Shown here: piece by piece, positions 1 through 10,509 of the stretch
How positions within the stretch are numbered: position 1 is the first letter of the stretch
How the letters are laid out: each line of letters begins with the position of its first letter
Made by a program: the position numbers and the translations under genes
Notes under the pieces: model-generated
What the model was told of the DNA's origin: nothing
The model's input: only the letters and a program-made list of their open reading frames with translations
The model's database searches: none
DNA from: Verrucomicrobiaceae bacterium
Lineage (GTDB): Bacteria; Verrucomicrobiota; Verrucomicrobiia; Verrucomicrobiales; Akkermansiaceae
Direction of reading: 5' to 3'
DNA: 64,000 nt
Assembly (NCBI GenBank): GCA_027486655.1
Contig: JAIXOR010000016.1
Location: forward strand, 152,602-216,601

Positions 1-1
1 G

Positions 2-2764
2 ATTTTCAATATCACGTCCGCCGTGCAGGAGAGCCACGCGCCGACCGTGAACAATCCATGGCCCGATCAAACCTACCGCAGCCCGAAATACTGGGAGGCC
101 ATGCGGCATGCCGCCGAAGAGGCGGAACGCCTTGGCCTGGAAATCGGCCTGCACAACACCGTCGGTTATTCGACGACCGGCGGCCCATGGATCAGCGAGG
201 AGCGCGGGATGCAGCGCCTTGTCTGGAGCGAAACCCCCGTCACCGGTGGCTCGGCGACTGATGTGGTTCTGCCCGCCCCGAAGTTCGAAGCGGTCAGAAG
301 CTGGGGCAGCAGCGGCTTGAAGGTCTCCTTCTACCGTGATGTCGCTGTGCTCGCCGTACCGGCGGCCACGGACAAGCCTGCCGCCACCAAAGACGTGCTT
401 GATCTCACCGGCAAGCTTTCGCCCGATGGCAAATTGCGCTGGGATGCTCCGCCCGGCCAGTGGGTGGTTTATCGCTTCGGCCATGCCGCCAAGGGGACGC
501 CGCCGCATCCCGTGCCGGATGAATTGCTCGGGAAAACCCTAGAGGCGGACAAGATGAGCCTGGAGCAAACCCGCTACCACTGGGAGCAGGTCATCGGGCA
601 GCTCAAGCAACATCTTGGCAAGCATCTCGGCAAAAGCTTCCGTCATTTTCTCATCGACAGCTATGAGGCCGGTGGCCAGACATGGACTCCGCGATTCCGC
701 GAGGAGTTCCAGAAGCGCAAAGGCTATGACCCCCTGCCCTGGCTTGTCACGCTCGGCCCGCCGATCACCGGTGATGACAAAAAGCCACGCGCCAGGGTTC
801 TGGATACTGAAAGCGATACCGCCCGTTTCGAGTGGGATTACCGCGATGTAACCAATGCGCTTTTCAACGAGTATGGCTGGGAACCCGCCGCCGAAATGAT
901 CCGTGCCACCGGCTCGACAGTCCAGTTCGAACCCTATGGCGGACCGGTCGATACCGTGTTCGGTTCCGCTCTCGCCGATCTCCCCATGGGTGAATTCTGG
1001 ACCGGCGGCGACGGCCGCATCAACGGCACCATTGTCGCCGCCGGGCGCGCTGCCGGACGCCATGTGATCGCCGCGGAGGCATTCACCGGTCGGCCCGAGG
1101 TCAGCAAATGGACCGAAACCCCGGCGCAACTGAAACGCTCCGCCGACGGCGCGTTTGCCTCCGGCGTCAACCGCATGGTCCTGCACCACTGGGTGCACCA
1201 GCCATTCGACGACCGATATCAACCCGGCATGGGTATGGGATGGTGGGGCACGCATTTCAGCCGCCACCAGACCTGGGCCGAATCTGGAAAGGAGTTCTAC
1301 CGTTATCTCGGTCGTGTCCAGGCCATTTTGCAACGCGGGGAAACTCCCGTGCACCATGTGAGCGTCGGCTCCGAAGGCGGCGGCGATTTGATTCCTCCTT
1401 CGGTGTTTCTTGCCAGACTCAAGGTCGAGGACGGCAAAATTGTCCTGCCTTCCGGACGCCGCTACATATTCATTAATGTCCCCCACAAAGGCGCGCTGCT
1501 GCCGGAGATGGCACGCGAGATCAAACGCCTGCTGGCTGCCGGAGCCACGGTCGTCTCGCCGCGTCCGACGCATTCCCCGAGCCTCGCCAATTTCCCCGCC
1601 GCGGATACCGAGGTGAAAGCGCTCGCCACAGAACTTTGGGGCGATGCCAAGGAGCCCGTGCGCAAACTCGGCAAAGGCACGCTCCATGCCCGCGGCGATG
1701 TCAATGCGGCCCTTTCCGCTCTGAAGCTCACGCCGTTTTTCGCCATCTCCGGAGCCAATGCCGGACAGATCCCTGTGCGCCATCGCCGCGATGGTGACAC
1801 CGATTTGTTTTTCGTCGCCAACATGGACAAAGCCCCGCGATCCTTCGTGCTGTCAACCCTGGTCTCCGACCGGCAGCCGGAACTTTGGGACGCCGAAACC
1901 GGAACCATCATGGACGCCCCGCTCTGGCGCGCCGCCGGCGATCGCACCGAGGTCAATCTTTCCCTTGGAACTCATAAATCCGTGTTCGTGGTCTTTCGCC
2001 GTCCGGTTGCCGCGAAGTTCGATCCGATGGTCGCTATCGAGGCGCCGGAGGGAGCGATGATCACCGCTGATGCGCAAGGAAAATCGGTCGTGCGCGCCGC
2101 CAGCGCTCTCGCTGGCACCGCCCGTTTCACTTCCGGTGCCACGTGTGCCTTTGACCTCACGCCCGCCGCGCCCATCACGCTCGACAAGCCATGGGATGTC
2201 ACCCTCGCGCCAAAACTGGGCAAGGAGTCAAAACTCCACATGCCAGCGCTGGTTTCGCTTTCGACTTTGCCCGATCCCGCCGCGAAGTATTTTTCCGGCA
2301 CCGCCACCTACCGTTGCGACATCGATGTCCCGGTGGACTTGCTCGGCAGCGGACGCCGCCTCCAGCTCGATCTCGGCACGGTGCGGGATCTCGTCCGGGT
2401 CACCATCAATGGCCGCGATCTCGGGGTCTGGTGGCATGGTCCATTCACCCGGGATGTCACCGACGCGCTCAAACCCGGCAAAAACACGCTTGAACTCGCA
2501 GTCACCAACACCTGGCACAATCGCCTCGTCGGGGACGAAAACGAACCGGTCGATTTCCAGTTCGGCACGGATCGCGGACCCAAAATGGGCCGCGCGATGA
2601 AAGGCTATCCGGATTGGTTTCTCAAGAATCAGCCGCGCCCGTCGTCCGGCCGCGTCGGTTTTGTCATCTGGTATTACCACCGCGCCGACACCCCGCTGAT
2701 CCCGTCCGGCCTGCTTGGTCCGGTCCGCCTCGTCCCGCTCGCTGAATCGATCCTTAAACCATGA
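2..2764 (+). CDS. GH106-like alpha-L-rhamnosidase (5' partial)
   Basis: This is probably a secreted alpha-L-rhamnosidase of glycoside hydrolase family 106, which removes terminal L-rhamnose from plant or algal polysaccharides. The frame is open to the left edge, so the N-terminus (signal peptide and first domain) lies outside the window. A GTG at 23 exists, but conserved-looking sequence continues upstream of it. Family-like features are the segment LGLEIGLHN...GGPWIS near the start, AEAFTGRPE near 1075-1100, and the HHWVHQPF stretch near 1183-1206. The C-terminal third, from about 2280, looks like a GH2-type galactose-binding sandwich (KPGKNTLELAVTNTW). The stop overlaps the next start (ATGA), so the two genes are probably translationally coupled. 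Family assignment is by recognition of motifs; the exact substrate is unknown. Confidence 0.82.
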   Translation: MFNITSAVQESHAPTVNNPWPDQTYRSPKYWEAMRHAAEEAERLGLEIGLHNTVGYSTTGGPWISEERGMQRLVWSETPVTGGSATDVVLPAPKFEAVRSWGSSGLKVSFYRDVAVLAVPAATDKPAATKDVLDLTGKLSPDGKLRWDAPPGQWVVYRFGHAAKGTPPHPVPDELLGKTLEADKMSLEQTRYHWEQVIGQLKQHLGKHLGKSFRHFLIDSYEAGGQTWTPRFREEFQKRKGYDPLPWLVTLGPPITGDDKKPRARVLDTESDTARFEWDYRDVTNALFNEYGWEPAAEMIRATGSTVQFEPYGGPVDTVFGSALADLPMGEFWTGGDGRINGTIVAAGRAAGRHVIAAEAFTGRPEVSKWTETPAQLKRSADGAFASGVNRMVLHHWVHQPFDDRYQPGMGMGWWGTHFSRHQTWAESGKEFYRYLGRVQAILQRGETPVHHVSVGSEGGGDLIPPSVFLARLKVEDGKIVLPSGRRYIFINVPHKGALLPEMAREIKRLLAAGATVVSPRPTHSPSLANFPAADTEVKALATELWGDAKEPVRKLGKGTLHARGDVNAALSALKLTPFFAISGANAGQIPVRHRRDGDTDLFFVANMDKAPRSFVLSTLVSDRQPELWDAETGTIMDAPLWRAAGDRTEVNLSLGTHKSVFVVFRRPVAAKFDPMVAIEAPEGAMITADAQGKSVVRAASALAGTARFTSGATCAFDLTPAAPITLDKPWDVTLAPKLGKESKLHMPALVSLSTLPDPAAKYFSGTATYRCDIDVPVDLLGSGRRLQLDLGTVRDLVRVTINGRDLGVWWHGPFTRDVTDALKPGKNTLELAVTNTWHNRLVGDENEPVDFQFGTDRGPKMGRAMKGYPDWFLKNQPRPSSGRVGFVIWYYHRADTPLIPSGLLGPVRLVPLAESILKP

Positions 2765-5181
2765 ACCGCATCTCCGGCTTTCTCTGCATTTTTTGCGCCG
2801 TTGCCATGAACTCCCGGGCCGGGGAGGCGGACCCGCGCGGGCCGATCGAATATCCCGGAATGAAGGTGGTGGCGGATAAAACCGGCGTTCATGCCCCGGG
2901 CTACCCATTCATGAACAACACGAGGAAACCGGATCCATGGCAGGCGGAATGGATTCGGATGCGCGACGGAACAAAATCCACCACGGCGATGTTCCGCAAG
3001 GAAATCACGCTCGACGCGGTGCCAGCCCGGGTGTCGGCGTGGATGACCGCGGACTCGATCTACCGGCTTTACATCAATGGCCGCCTCGTTTCCCGCGGAC
3101 CGGTGGACATCGGCTACGAATACACCGTCGCCGCGGAGAAAAGGGACATCAACGAGGTGTCAACGAAACGCTGGTTCTACGATTACCGGGATTTGACACC
3201 GTATTTCACCAAAGGCCGCAATGTCATCACGGCGGAGGTATTCGGAAAGTGGCGCGGCGATCCGTCGCGGGTCTTTGCCCGCTGGCACGACGCCATCTCG
3301 CGGGGCAACCCCGGATTTCTTTTCGAAGCCCGGATCACCACGGCTGACCGCAAGGAGAGCACCGTGAAATCCGACGCAAGCTGGAAAGCCGCACCGGCAG
3401 ACCAGTATCCTGATTCCACGACCTACGACATCACCAAAGAACCCAGAGGCTGGCGCTTGGCGGGCTTCGACGACTCGGCCTGGCCGGCTGCCGTTGAAAT
3501 CGCGAACATCTGGGAGCCCATGATTCCGAGCGAAATGCCCCCGCTCATGGAGGCCAGCTATCCGGTCCTGCGCGTCAATGGATTGTCCGCCAACCGCATC
3601 GTCACTTCGGACTCACGCTTCACCGTGTTTTTCGACCGGGTGTTGAGTGCCTATCCGCGCTTGAAGGTGAAAGGTGGAAAGGGCGCGCGCATGGAAATCC
3701 GTGCTCACGGCGCGCTGCTGGTCACGTTGGCCGGCGGCGAACAATTCATCGAATTTCCCTTCATGGCAGAGGTGGCTCCTTCCTACACCGTTACCCTGAA
3801 AAATGTTACGGAGCCGTTGGAAATCCTCGATGCCGGGGCGACCTTCACCTCTCAGCCAGTGGAATACAGAGGCGCGTTTTCATGCAGCGATCCAAAGCTG
3901 AACGAACTCTGGGATGTCTCACGCTGGACCGTGCAAATCTGCCTCCAGACCCATCATCTCGATTCCCCGAACCACCAGGAGCCGCTCGCTTGCCACGGCG
4001 ATTACATGATCGAAGCTATGGTGTCCCATCACGCGTTCGCCCAACCATGGCTCGCGCGGCAGGACCTGCGGAAATCGGCCTGGATTTACAGGAATATCAA
4101 CTACAGGAATTTCCACACGAGTTACTCGCTGGCCTGGCTCCGGATGCTGATGGATTATTATGATTTCACCGGTGACATGGCATTGGTGGAGGAACTGGCC
4201 CCCTACGTCCATGAATTGCTCGACACCTATACCTCGTGGCGCGGCAAAAACGGCCTCATCTCGGAAGCGCCCAACTACATGTTCATGGATTGGGTCAAGA
4301 TCAACGGCATCGAGTGCCATCATCCGCCGGCCGTCATCGGTCAGGGATATCTCACGGCTTTCTACTACCACGGGATGGAATTGGCTTCCCGCGTCGCCAC
4401 ACTGACCCGTGACAAGGCCCGCGTGGAAAAATACGCGCGGCTCCGGCGGGAAGTCGCCAACGCTTTCAAGCGCGAGTTGTGGAATGCGGAAAAAGGCCTC
4501 TACCGCGATGGCAAACCATTCCAGACGACGGTCAAGCCGCACCTATGGCTCCCGGCCGACACGGGCATCGAAACGTTCAGTCCGCACGTGAACTTGCTGG
4601 CCGTGCTCTTCAATCTCGCCCCCAAGGAGCGCCATGCCCCCATCGTCGAAAAAGTGCTCGCGGAGAAGCCGCTTAACACCCAGCCGTGGTTCATGCACTG
4701 GGTTTTCCAATCGATCGATCACGCCGGGTTGTTTGATCAATACGGCACCGCGCAGATGCGCCGCTGGAAGGTGCTCCGGGACACCCGCTCGTTTCTGGAA
4801 ACATGGACCAAGGGCGACAAAAGCCACGGCTGGTGCTCGACGCCACTGGTGCAAATGTCCTCGCGCATTCTCGGCGTGAGTCCGGCGTCTCCCGGCTTCA
4901 GGACCATCACGATCCGCCCACAACTCTGCGACCTAACATGGGCCAAGGGAATCGTGCCAACACCGCATGGCGACGTGGCGGTGGACTGGAAACTCGATGG
5001 CAACAAACTGAGTCTGGATGTCACGGTGCCCGCCGGCTCGGAGGCGGAAATCATCCTTCCCACCAACCGCTTCGCTCAGCCGCGCGTGACGCTCAATGGT
5101 TCACCATCCGCTGCCAAGGTGCGTGTCAAAGAAGGCCGCAGCCAGCTTGAGCTAACTGGAATTTTCATACCGAAATCGTAA
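2761..5181 (+). CDS. GH78-like alpha-L-rhamnosidase, secreted
   Basis: An 806-residue protein that probably hydrolyses alpha-L-rhamnosides. It begins with a signal peptide (about residues 1-20, MNRISGFLCIFCAVAMNSRA). Beta-sandwich domains typical of Bac_rhamnosid_N follow (residues 60-250), then a six-hairpin (alpha/alpha)6 catalytic region from about residue 370. There DSPNHQEPLACHGDYMIEA matches the acidic catalytic segment of GH78 enzymes. The C-terminal beta domain carries SPASPGFRTITIRPQL, a usual ending for these proteins. The start overlaps the stop of the upstream GH106 gene by four bases, which supports an operon with two complementary rhamnosidases. Linkage specificity cannot be read from the sequence. 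Confidence 0.83.
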   Translation: MNRISGFLCIFCAVAMNSRAGEADPRGPIEYPGMKVVADKTGVHAPGYPFMNNTRKPDPWQAEWIRMRDGTKSTTAMFRKEITLDAVPARVSAWMTADSIYRLYINGRLVSRGPVDIGYEYTVAAEKRDINEVSTKRWFYDYRDLTPYFTKGRNVITAEVFGKWRGDPSRVFARWHDAISRGNPGFLFEARITTADRKESTVKSDASWKAAPADQYPDSTTYDITKEPRGWRLAGFDDSAWPAAVEIANIWEPMIPSEMPPLMEASYPVLRVNGLSANRIVTSDSRFTVFFDRVLSAYPRLKVKGGKGARMEIRAHGALLVTLAGGEQFIEFPFMAEVAPSYTVTLKNVTEPLEILDAGATFTSQPVEYRGAFSCSDPKLNELWDVSRWTVQICLQTHHLDSPNHQEPLACHGDYMIEAMVSHHAFAQPWLARQDLRKSAWIYRNINYRNFHTSYSLAWLRMLMDYYDFTGDMALVEELAPYVHELLDTYTSWRGKNGLISEAPNYMFMDWVKINGIECHHPPAVIGQGYLTAFYYHGMELASRVATLTRDKARVEKYARLRREVANAFKRELWNAEKGLYRDGKPFQTTVKPHLWLPADTGIETFSPHVNLLAVLFNLAPKERHAPIVEKVLAEKPLNTQPWFMHWVFQSIDHAGLFDQYGTAQMRRWKVLRDTRSFLETWTKGDKSHGWCSTPLVQMSSRILGVSPASPGFRTITIRPQLCDLTWAKGIVPTPHGDVAVDWKLDGNKLSLDVTVPAGSEAEIILPTNRFAQPRVTLNGSPSAAKVRVKEGRSQLELTGIFIPKS

Positions 5182-5259
5182 AACTCGCCAACCCTGCCTT
5201 CCGGTCGATGAGGATAAAGAAACCCTCCTGATAAAACTGAACCCTCACCCGTCCTCACC

Positions 5260-6693
5260 ATGAAAACGAAACACATCCTCACAGTCGCCTCTTTCTCGCT
5301 CTTGTTAGCCGTCCAGCCCCTGTGCGCCGATGACGCCGCCTCCGGCCAGGCCGCCGCTCTCGGCCAGGCCAAACAGGTCTCCGCCTCGCCCAACACCCAC
5401 CCCGAGGCCCAATGGTTCCCGGACGCGGGCCTCGGTCTCTTCATCCACTGGGGTGTAGTCTCCTCCCGAGCCTCAGGCGATCTTTCCTGGTCCATGCTGG
5501 CCAACAAGCCATGGCGCGACCAGACCATCACGCCGAACGCCTACTACGCCACCATCCGCGACTGGAAACCGGACCGTGTGGACTATGACGCCATGCTCGC
5601 CGCGGCCAAGGCGGCCGGTTTCGGCTATGCGGTCATGGTCACCAAGCACCATGACGGCTTCACCCTCTGGCCCTCCGAAGCCGGCGACCTCGGCACGAAG
5701 TCCAGTTTCGACGGACGCGACTTTGTCCGCGAGTTCACCGACGCCTGTCGCAAGCACAACCTCAAGGTCGGCCTCTACTACTCGCCGCCCGACTGGTGGT
5801 TCGACCGCGCGTATAAGAATTTCAACTACCGGGGAAATCCCGCCCTCGGCATGGACCACGAGCCGGTTACGCTCCCACCCAGGCCCGCCGATCACAACGC
5901 GAAACGCGCCGCCCTCGTCCGCACCCAAGTCACCGAGCTCCTGACCCGCTACGGCAAGATCGATCTCATCTGGTTCGATGGGGGCGGCGGCGAGATCCCC
6001 AACGATGAGGTCCGCCGACTGCAACCCGGCATCGTGATCAATAAACGCAATGGCGGCAAAGGCGACTACGGCGACTCCGAGGTCACACTGCCCGCGAAGC
6101 GCTTCAACGGCTGGTTCGAAACCTGCGCCACCTGTTGGCCGTCCCGCAAATGGGCCTACACCCAAGAGTATGGTTTCGACACCGCGCAGTTCGCCCTGAC
6201 CAAGCTCGTCCTTCTCCGCGCCTGGGGCGGCAACCTCCTCGCCAACCTTGGCCCCAAGGGCGACGGCACCGTCCCTCCCCAAGCCCTCGAATGCTGGTCC
6301 GACATGGAGAAATGGATGAAGCACAGCCGCGAATCCGTCATCGACACCCGCGGCGGCTCCTGGCCCGAGCAGGTCAACGTACCAGTGACCACCCGCCCAG
6401 GCGCGGCCTACCTGCACTTCCTCCCCGCTCTGCCCGATCGCTACCCCGGCACCCCGGCGGACGAGAAAAAATTCGCTCTCACCCGACAGATCATGCCGGC
6501 CTTGCCCAAGCCCGTTTCCGACGCCGTCTGGAAAAACGCCCCGCGTCCGCAGCGTGTCATCCTTCTCCGCACCGGCCAGGAGCTTCCATTTCGCTATGAG
6601 GACTCCACGCTCACCGTCCCGCTTCCCCCGGATCTCCGCGACATAGGCACCGTTAACGTCGTCAAGGTCGAGTTAGCCGCCTCCACCCACTGA
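5260..6693 (+). CDS. GH29 alpha-L-fucosidase, secreted
   Basis: A 477-residue alpha-L-fucosidase of family GH29. The signal peptide is MKTKHILTVASFSLLLAVQPLCA. Hallmarks are GLFIHWG near residue 64, the KHHDGF motif (VTKHHDGFTLWPS) near residue 130, YYSPPDWW, and LIWFDGG, where D240 is the expected catalytic nucleophile. The TIM barrel is followed by a shorter C-terminal beta domain. The length fits compact GH29 members. It lies 78 bp after the rhamnosidase gene and 14 bp before the next gene, on the same strand, so co-transcription with other exo-glycosidases is likely. It should release L-fucose from the same polysaccharide that the rhamnosidases trim. Confidence 0.9.
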   Translation: MKTKHILTVASFSLLLAVQPLCADDAASGQAAALGQAKQVSASPNTHPEAQWFPDAGLGLFIHWGVVSSRASGDLSWSMLANKPWRDQTITPNAYYATIRDWKPDRVDYDAMLAAAKAAGFGYAVMVTKHHDGFTLWPSEAGDLGTKSSFDGRDFVREFTDACRKHNLKVGLYYSPPDWWFDRAYKNFNYRGNPALGMDHEPVTLPPRPADHNAKRAALVRTQVTELLTRYGKIDLIWFDGGGGEIPNDEVRRLQPGIVINKRNGGKGDYGDSEVTLPAKRFNGWFETCATCWPSRKWAYTQEYGFDTAQFALTKLVLLRAWGGNLLANLGPKGDGTVPPQALECWSDMEKWMKHSRESVIDTRGGSWPEQVNVPVTTRPGAAYLHFLPALPDRYPGTPADEKKFALTRQIMPALPKPVSDAVWKNAPRPQRVILLRTGQELPFRYEDSTLTVPLPPDLRDIGTVNVVKVELAASTH

Positions 6694-6707
6694 ACCTCTC
6701 TTTCACC

Positions 6708-7808
6708 ATGTCACCCCGTCACATCGCACTCCTGCTCCTTCCGCTCGGCCTCGCGTCATCCTCGGTCTTGTCCGCCGCCAGCCCGCTGCCCTCCGCCCCG
6801 GACTGGAAACTGGCACAGTCCCAGGCTGCCGACTCCGACATCGCCGGGTGGTGGCAGGTTCAAACCTCCGTTGTTCGCGAGGACGGATGGTCGCTTTGGT
6901 GCGCCTCGCCCGTCATTGATGAAGAGGGCCGCGTGAACCTGCTGGTCTCTCGCTGGCCCTCCGGCGGAGATTGGGAGGAGGGCTGGCGCCGCCACTCGGA
7001 GATCGCCCTTTACCGCGCCGAGACCCGCGCGCTCGAAGGGCCTTTTCGCTATGTCAAAACCGTGCTCAAGGGTGACGGCGAGGGCTGGGACGCCGCCGGA
7101 ATGCATAATTCCTGCATCCGCAAGGTGGACGGTCGTTACGTCCTCCTCCACATCGCCAACGACTGGAAAGGCGGCCTCAAGGGCCACGGCCCCAACCAGC
7201 GCATCGGCATGCGCATCGCCGACTCCCTCGAAGGTCCCTGGCGCAAGGCCGGCAAGGATGGCCTCATTCTTGAACCCGATGCATGGTGCGCTGGTTCCGC
7301 CTGCGGGGTCAACAACCCCGCCTATGTGCGCGCGCCCGATGGCCGGCACTTGATCTACTTCAAAGCCTTCCCCGGCCCTCGCCGCCAGGGCATCAGCATG
7401 GGCGTGGCGGTCGCCGACAACCTGGAAGGTCCATACCGCATACACCCGACCCCCATCACCGCCAATGATCGTCACATCGAGGACGGCACCGCCTTCATTT
7501 GGGGCGACAAGATTTGCCTCATCACCACCGACAATCAGGGCATGATCGAGGCCGGCGGCGGCCTGCTGTGGATCTCCGACGATGGCATCCGTTTCCGCCC
7601 CAAGCCCCTTCACGCTTTCCACCCGCTCCGGCTCTACCTGCCTAACGGCGTGCCACCCGGGGCCAAAAAAATCTACGGCAACGAGACCAAGTTCGAACGA
7701 CCCCAGATGCTCACCTTCGACAACCGTCCCGTGGCTCTCTACCTCCCATCCGGCACCTCGCTCGACGGCGACAACGGAACCGAGGTCCACCTCCTCCGGC
7801 TCAAATAA
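6708..7808 (+). CDS. secreted five-bladed beta-propeller glycosidase-like protein (GH43/GH117-like)
   Basis: A 366-residue exported protein (signal peptide about 1-23, ending SVLSAAS). The body looks like a five-bladed beta-propeller of the GH43/GH117 superfamily. It has repeated 'D.LEGPWR / D.LEGPYR' blade turns and acidic/polar motifs such as MHNSC, HIEDGTAF and FERPQM, which resemble the substrate-pocket strands of these families. HIEDGTAF probably carries one of the catalytic or binding acids. It sits 14 bp after the GH29 gene in the same run. The exact CAZy family is uncertain; a search against GH43, GH117 and GH130-related profiles would decide it. Confidence 0.6.
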   Translation: MSPRHIALLLLPLGLASSSVLSAASPLPSAPDWKLAQSQAADSDIAGWWQVQTSVVREDGWSLWCASPVIDEEGRVNLLVSRWPSGGDWEEGWRRHSEIALYRAETRALEGPFRYVKTVLKGDGEGWDAAGMHNSCIRKVDGRYVLLHIANDWKGGLKGHGPNQRIGMRIADSLEGPWRKAGKDGLILEPDAWCAGSACGVNNPAYVRAPDGRHLIYFKAFPGPRRQGISMGVAVADNLEGPYRIHPTPITANDRHIEDGTAFIWGDKICLITTDNQGMIEAGGGLLWISDDGIRFRPKPLHAFHPLRLYLPNGVPPGAKKIYGNETKFERPQMLTFDNRPVALYLPSGTSLDGDNGTEVHLLRLK

Positions 7809-7895
7809 TCTCCCTCTTCACCGTCGTCGCCCCTGCCCGCTAAACCTTTACCTGCCATGCTGATTCCCCGCCGCTTCTCCATTAACCAAGTTCCC

Positions 7896-10133
7896 ATGAA
7901 ATCCCTTCGCAGCCTGTTGATTTTCCTTGTTCCTCTTTGTATGAGCGCGGTGGGTGCCGCGCCTGACCCAGGCTCTGTCCTGTGGTATCGCGCCCCGGCC
8001 GGGCCATGGCTGGAGGCCCTGCCGGTCGGCAACGGGCGCATGGGAGCCATGGTCTTTGGCGGACTGGCCCGCGATCGGATCCAATTCAACGAGCAGACCC
8101 TGGTGCCCGGCAACAGCCAGACCAAGGGCGTTCAGCACTACCAACCGTTCGGCGACATTTCCATCGAGTTTCCCGGCGCGCCCGCCAACACGCCCGCCGA
8201 CTACCGGCGTTTGCTGGATCTCGATTCCGCCGCCGTCCGTGTGAGCTATTCCATCGATGGAGTGACCTTTGGGCGCGAGGTGATCGCCAGCCATCCGGAC
8301 AATCTGATTGCCGTGCGCCTGACCGCCAGCCGTCCGGGCCGTGTGGCATTCACGGCAAAGCTCTCCGATTTCCGCAAACAACCGATCACCCTGAACGGTG
8401 ACACGCTTGGCTTCGAGGGCAAACTTTCCAACGGCCTCGCCTACGCCGCCGCGCTGCGTGTGGTCGTTGAAAATGGCTCGGTGCAAGCATCGGGCGACGG
8501 CATCAACGTCACCGGCGCGGATGCGGCGACCCTCTATCTAGCCGCCGCCACCGACTTCGCCCCCGTGCCCGCGAAAAATTTCCGCAGCGGTGTGGCACCG
8601 GCGCCCGTGGTGGCCGCGCGTGTGGCCAAAGCTCCGGCATTTGCCGATTTCCGTGCCGCCCAGCTCGCGGATTATCAGGAACTCTACCGCCGGGTCAGCC
8701 TGGACCTCGGGACCTCGAACGTTTCGGCCTTGCCCACCAACGAGCGTCTTGCCGCCCACAAGTCCGGAAAACCCGATCCTGCGCTTGCCGCCCTGCTTTT
8801 CCAATACGGACGTTATCTCCTCATAGGCAGCTCCCGTCCCGGTGGCCAGCCGCCCAATCTCCAAGGGCTCTGGAACGACTCGGCCAAGCCCGCGTGGTTT
8901 TCTGCCTACACCACGAACATCAATCTCGAGATGAACTACTGGCCGGCCGAGGTCACCGCGCTTTCCGAGTGCCATCAGCCACTCTTCGACTGGATCGATG
9001 TTCTCGCCGAGGTGCAAAAATCGACAACCGATCCGCGCCTGAAAGTGCCCGTCGGCTGGGTGGCCTACAGCACCAACAACCAATACGGTGGCAACACCGG
9101 TTGGGCGATCCACCTGCCGGGCAGTGCCTGGCTGGTGCGCCATTTCTGGGAACACTATGCCTTTACCGGCGACCGCGCTTTCCTCGAAAAGCGTGCCTTC
9201 CCGCATCTGCGCGATCTATCCGAAATGTGGATGGGCCGTCTCGTGCCCGGCCCTGATGGCAAACTCATCACGCCCGACGGATGGTCGCCGGAACATGGAC
9301 CGGTGAAAAATCCCGATGGACGCATCGTTCTCCAGGAGGGCAACCGCACACCGCAGCCCGGGGCATCCTACGATCAGCAAATCGTCCACGATCTCTTCAC
9401 CAACACGCTCGCGGCCGCCGACGCGCTCAATGCCGACCCCACCTTCCGCAAGCGCGTCGCCGACACCCGCCAGGCTCTCCTCGGCCCGCGCATCGGCCGC
9501 TGGGGACAAATCATGGAATGGATGGATGATGTCGATGATCCGAAAAACCAGCACCGCCATGTTTCCCATCTCTTCGCGCTTTTTCCAGGCCGCCAAATCA
9601 GCATCGGCAGCACTCCCGAACTCGCCGCCGCCGCCAAGGTCAGTCTTCTGGCCCGTGGCAATGGCGGGGTGGGCTGGAGCCGCGCGTGGAAAATCAGTTT
9701 CTGGTCCAGACTGCACGACGGCGAGCAAGCCGAGCGCGTGCTCCGCGGGTTGCTTTCGCCCGTGCCTGCCACGGGACCGGGTTCCGGCGGTTCCTATCCG
9801 AATCTCTTCGGAGCTTGTCCGCCGTTCCAGATCGACTCGAATTTCGGCGCGACAGCGGGCATTGCCGAGATGTTGCTTCAAAGTCATGATGTCACTTCCG
9901 ATGGCGCGACCGTCATTGATCTTCTGCCCACGTTGCCGAAAGCCTGGCCGGACGGATCGGTGAAAGGATTGCGTGCCCGTGGTGGCTTCACCATCGATAT
10001 CGAATGGAAAAACGGCAAACTCACCCAAGCGACGATCCTTTCGAAAGCCGGTAATCCGGTCCGCCTCCGCCACAGCGCGGTGACGCGGTCTGCCAACATT
10101 CCGGCCGGTGGAATCTACCAATTTACCCCTTAA
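7896..10133 (+). CDS. GH95 alpha-L-fucosidase, secreted
   Basis: An inverting alpha-fucosidase (or alpha-L-galactosidase) of family GH95. The open frame begins at 7857, but the ATG at 7896 opens a clean signal peptide ([20 protein letters not shown]) and is preferred, giving 745 residues. The GH95 opening is present ([15 protein letters not shown]), with a beta-sandwich N-domain. The barrel contains [13 protein letters not shown], whose two asparagines (about 341 and 343) match the catalytic-water-activating pair known for the family. In DGWSPEHGP the Glu near 466 is the expected general acid. [16 protein letters not shown] and [17 protein letters not shown] complete the family pattern. With GH29 it gives two fucosidase mechanisms in one cluster. 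Confidence 0.9.
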   Translation: MKSLRSLLIFLVPLCMSAVGAAPDPGSVLWYRAPAGPWLEALPVGNGRMGAMVFGGLARDRIQFNEQTLVPGNSQTKGVQHYQPFGDISIEFPGAPANTPADYRRLLDLDSAAVRVSYSIDGVTFGREVIASHPDNLIAVRLTASRPGRVAFTAKLSDFRKQPITLNGDTLGFEGKLSNGLAYAAALRVVVENGSVQASGDGINVTGADAATLYLAAATDFAPVPAKNFRSGVAPAPVVAARVAKAPAFADFRAAQLADYQELYRRVSLDLGTSNVSALPTNERLAAHKSGKPDPALAALLFQYGRYLLIGSSRPGGQPPNLQGLWNDSAKPAWFSAYTTNINLEMNYWPAEVTALSECHQPLFDWIDVLAEVQKSTTDPRLKVPVGWVAYSTNNQYGGNTGWAIHLPGSAWLVRHFWEHYAFTGDRAFLEKRAFPHLRDLSEMWMGRLVPGPDGKLITPDGWSPEHGPVKNPDGRIVLQEGNRTPQPGASYDQQIVHDLFTNTLAAADALNADPTFRKRVADTRQALLGPRIGRWGQIMEWMDDVDDPKNQHRHVSHLFALFPGRQISIGSTPELAAAAKVSLLARGNGGVGWSRAWKISFWSRLHDGEQAERVLRGLLSPVPATGPGSGGSYPNLFGACPPFQIDSNFGATAGIAEMLLQSHDVTSDGATVIDLLPTLPKAWPDGSVKGLRARGGFTIDIEWKNGKLTQATILSKAGNPVRLRHSAVTRSANIPAGGIYQFTP

Positions 10134-10220
10134 TCCCATTCTCATCTCCATGTTTGCCTGCGGTCTTCCGTTTGTATGTCGACGGCTCACCTTGTCACTT
10201 CTGCCCATCTCGATTCACCG

Positions 10221-10355
10221 AATGGCCAACAGCCAGACTGCAACCCATGCCCCCCCCGGCAAGACCATCGTCGATGCCATGCGCAGCCACGGTGCACCCA
10301 TAAGGTCTCCATTCCCACCGTAGCGAAACACCTGAAGGATATGGTGGGGAAGTAA
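10221..10355 (+). pseudogene. possible remnant of an HTH (ROK/XylR-type) regulator
   Basis: The gap 10134-10509 holds no intact gene. An ATG at 10221 opens a short frame (ANSQTATHAPPGKTIVDAM...) resembling the N-terminus of ROK-type repressors. After a frame change near 10300 it continues as KVSIPTVAKHLKDMVGK and a stop at 10353-10355. That second piece has the pattern of a winged-HTH recognition helix. The two halves together look like a frameshifted, truncated regulator. The evidence is short similarity only, so the call is tentative. Nothing else is recognisable in the interval. Confidence 0.3.
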
Positions 10356-10509
10356 GGAGCTTCGCCCCCCGGCTTTAGTGTATGGCCAATTTATGACCAA
10401 TCGTGACCATAGCGGAAGGCAGGGATTTTGATCTAGCTTGTTGGTCTCCTCCCATCCGGACCCTATGCCGGATGATCGAAAAACAATAGACGCAGTCCAA
10501 ACCATATTC

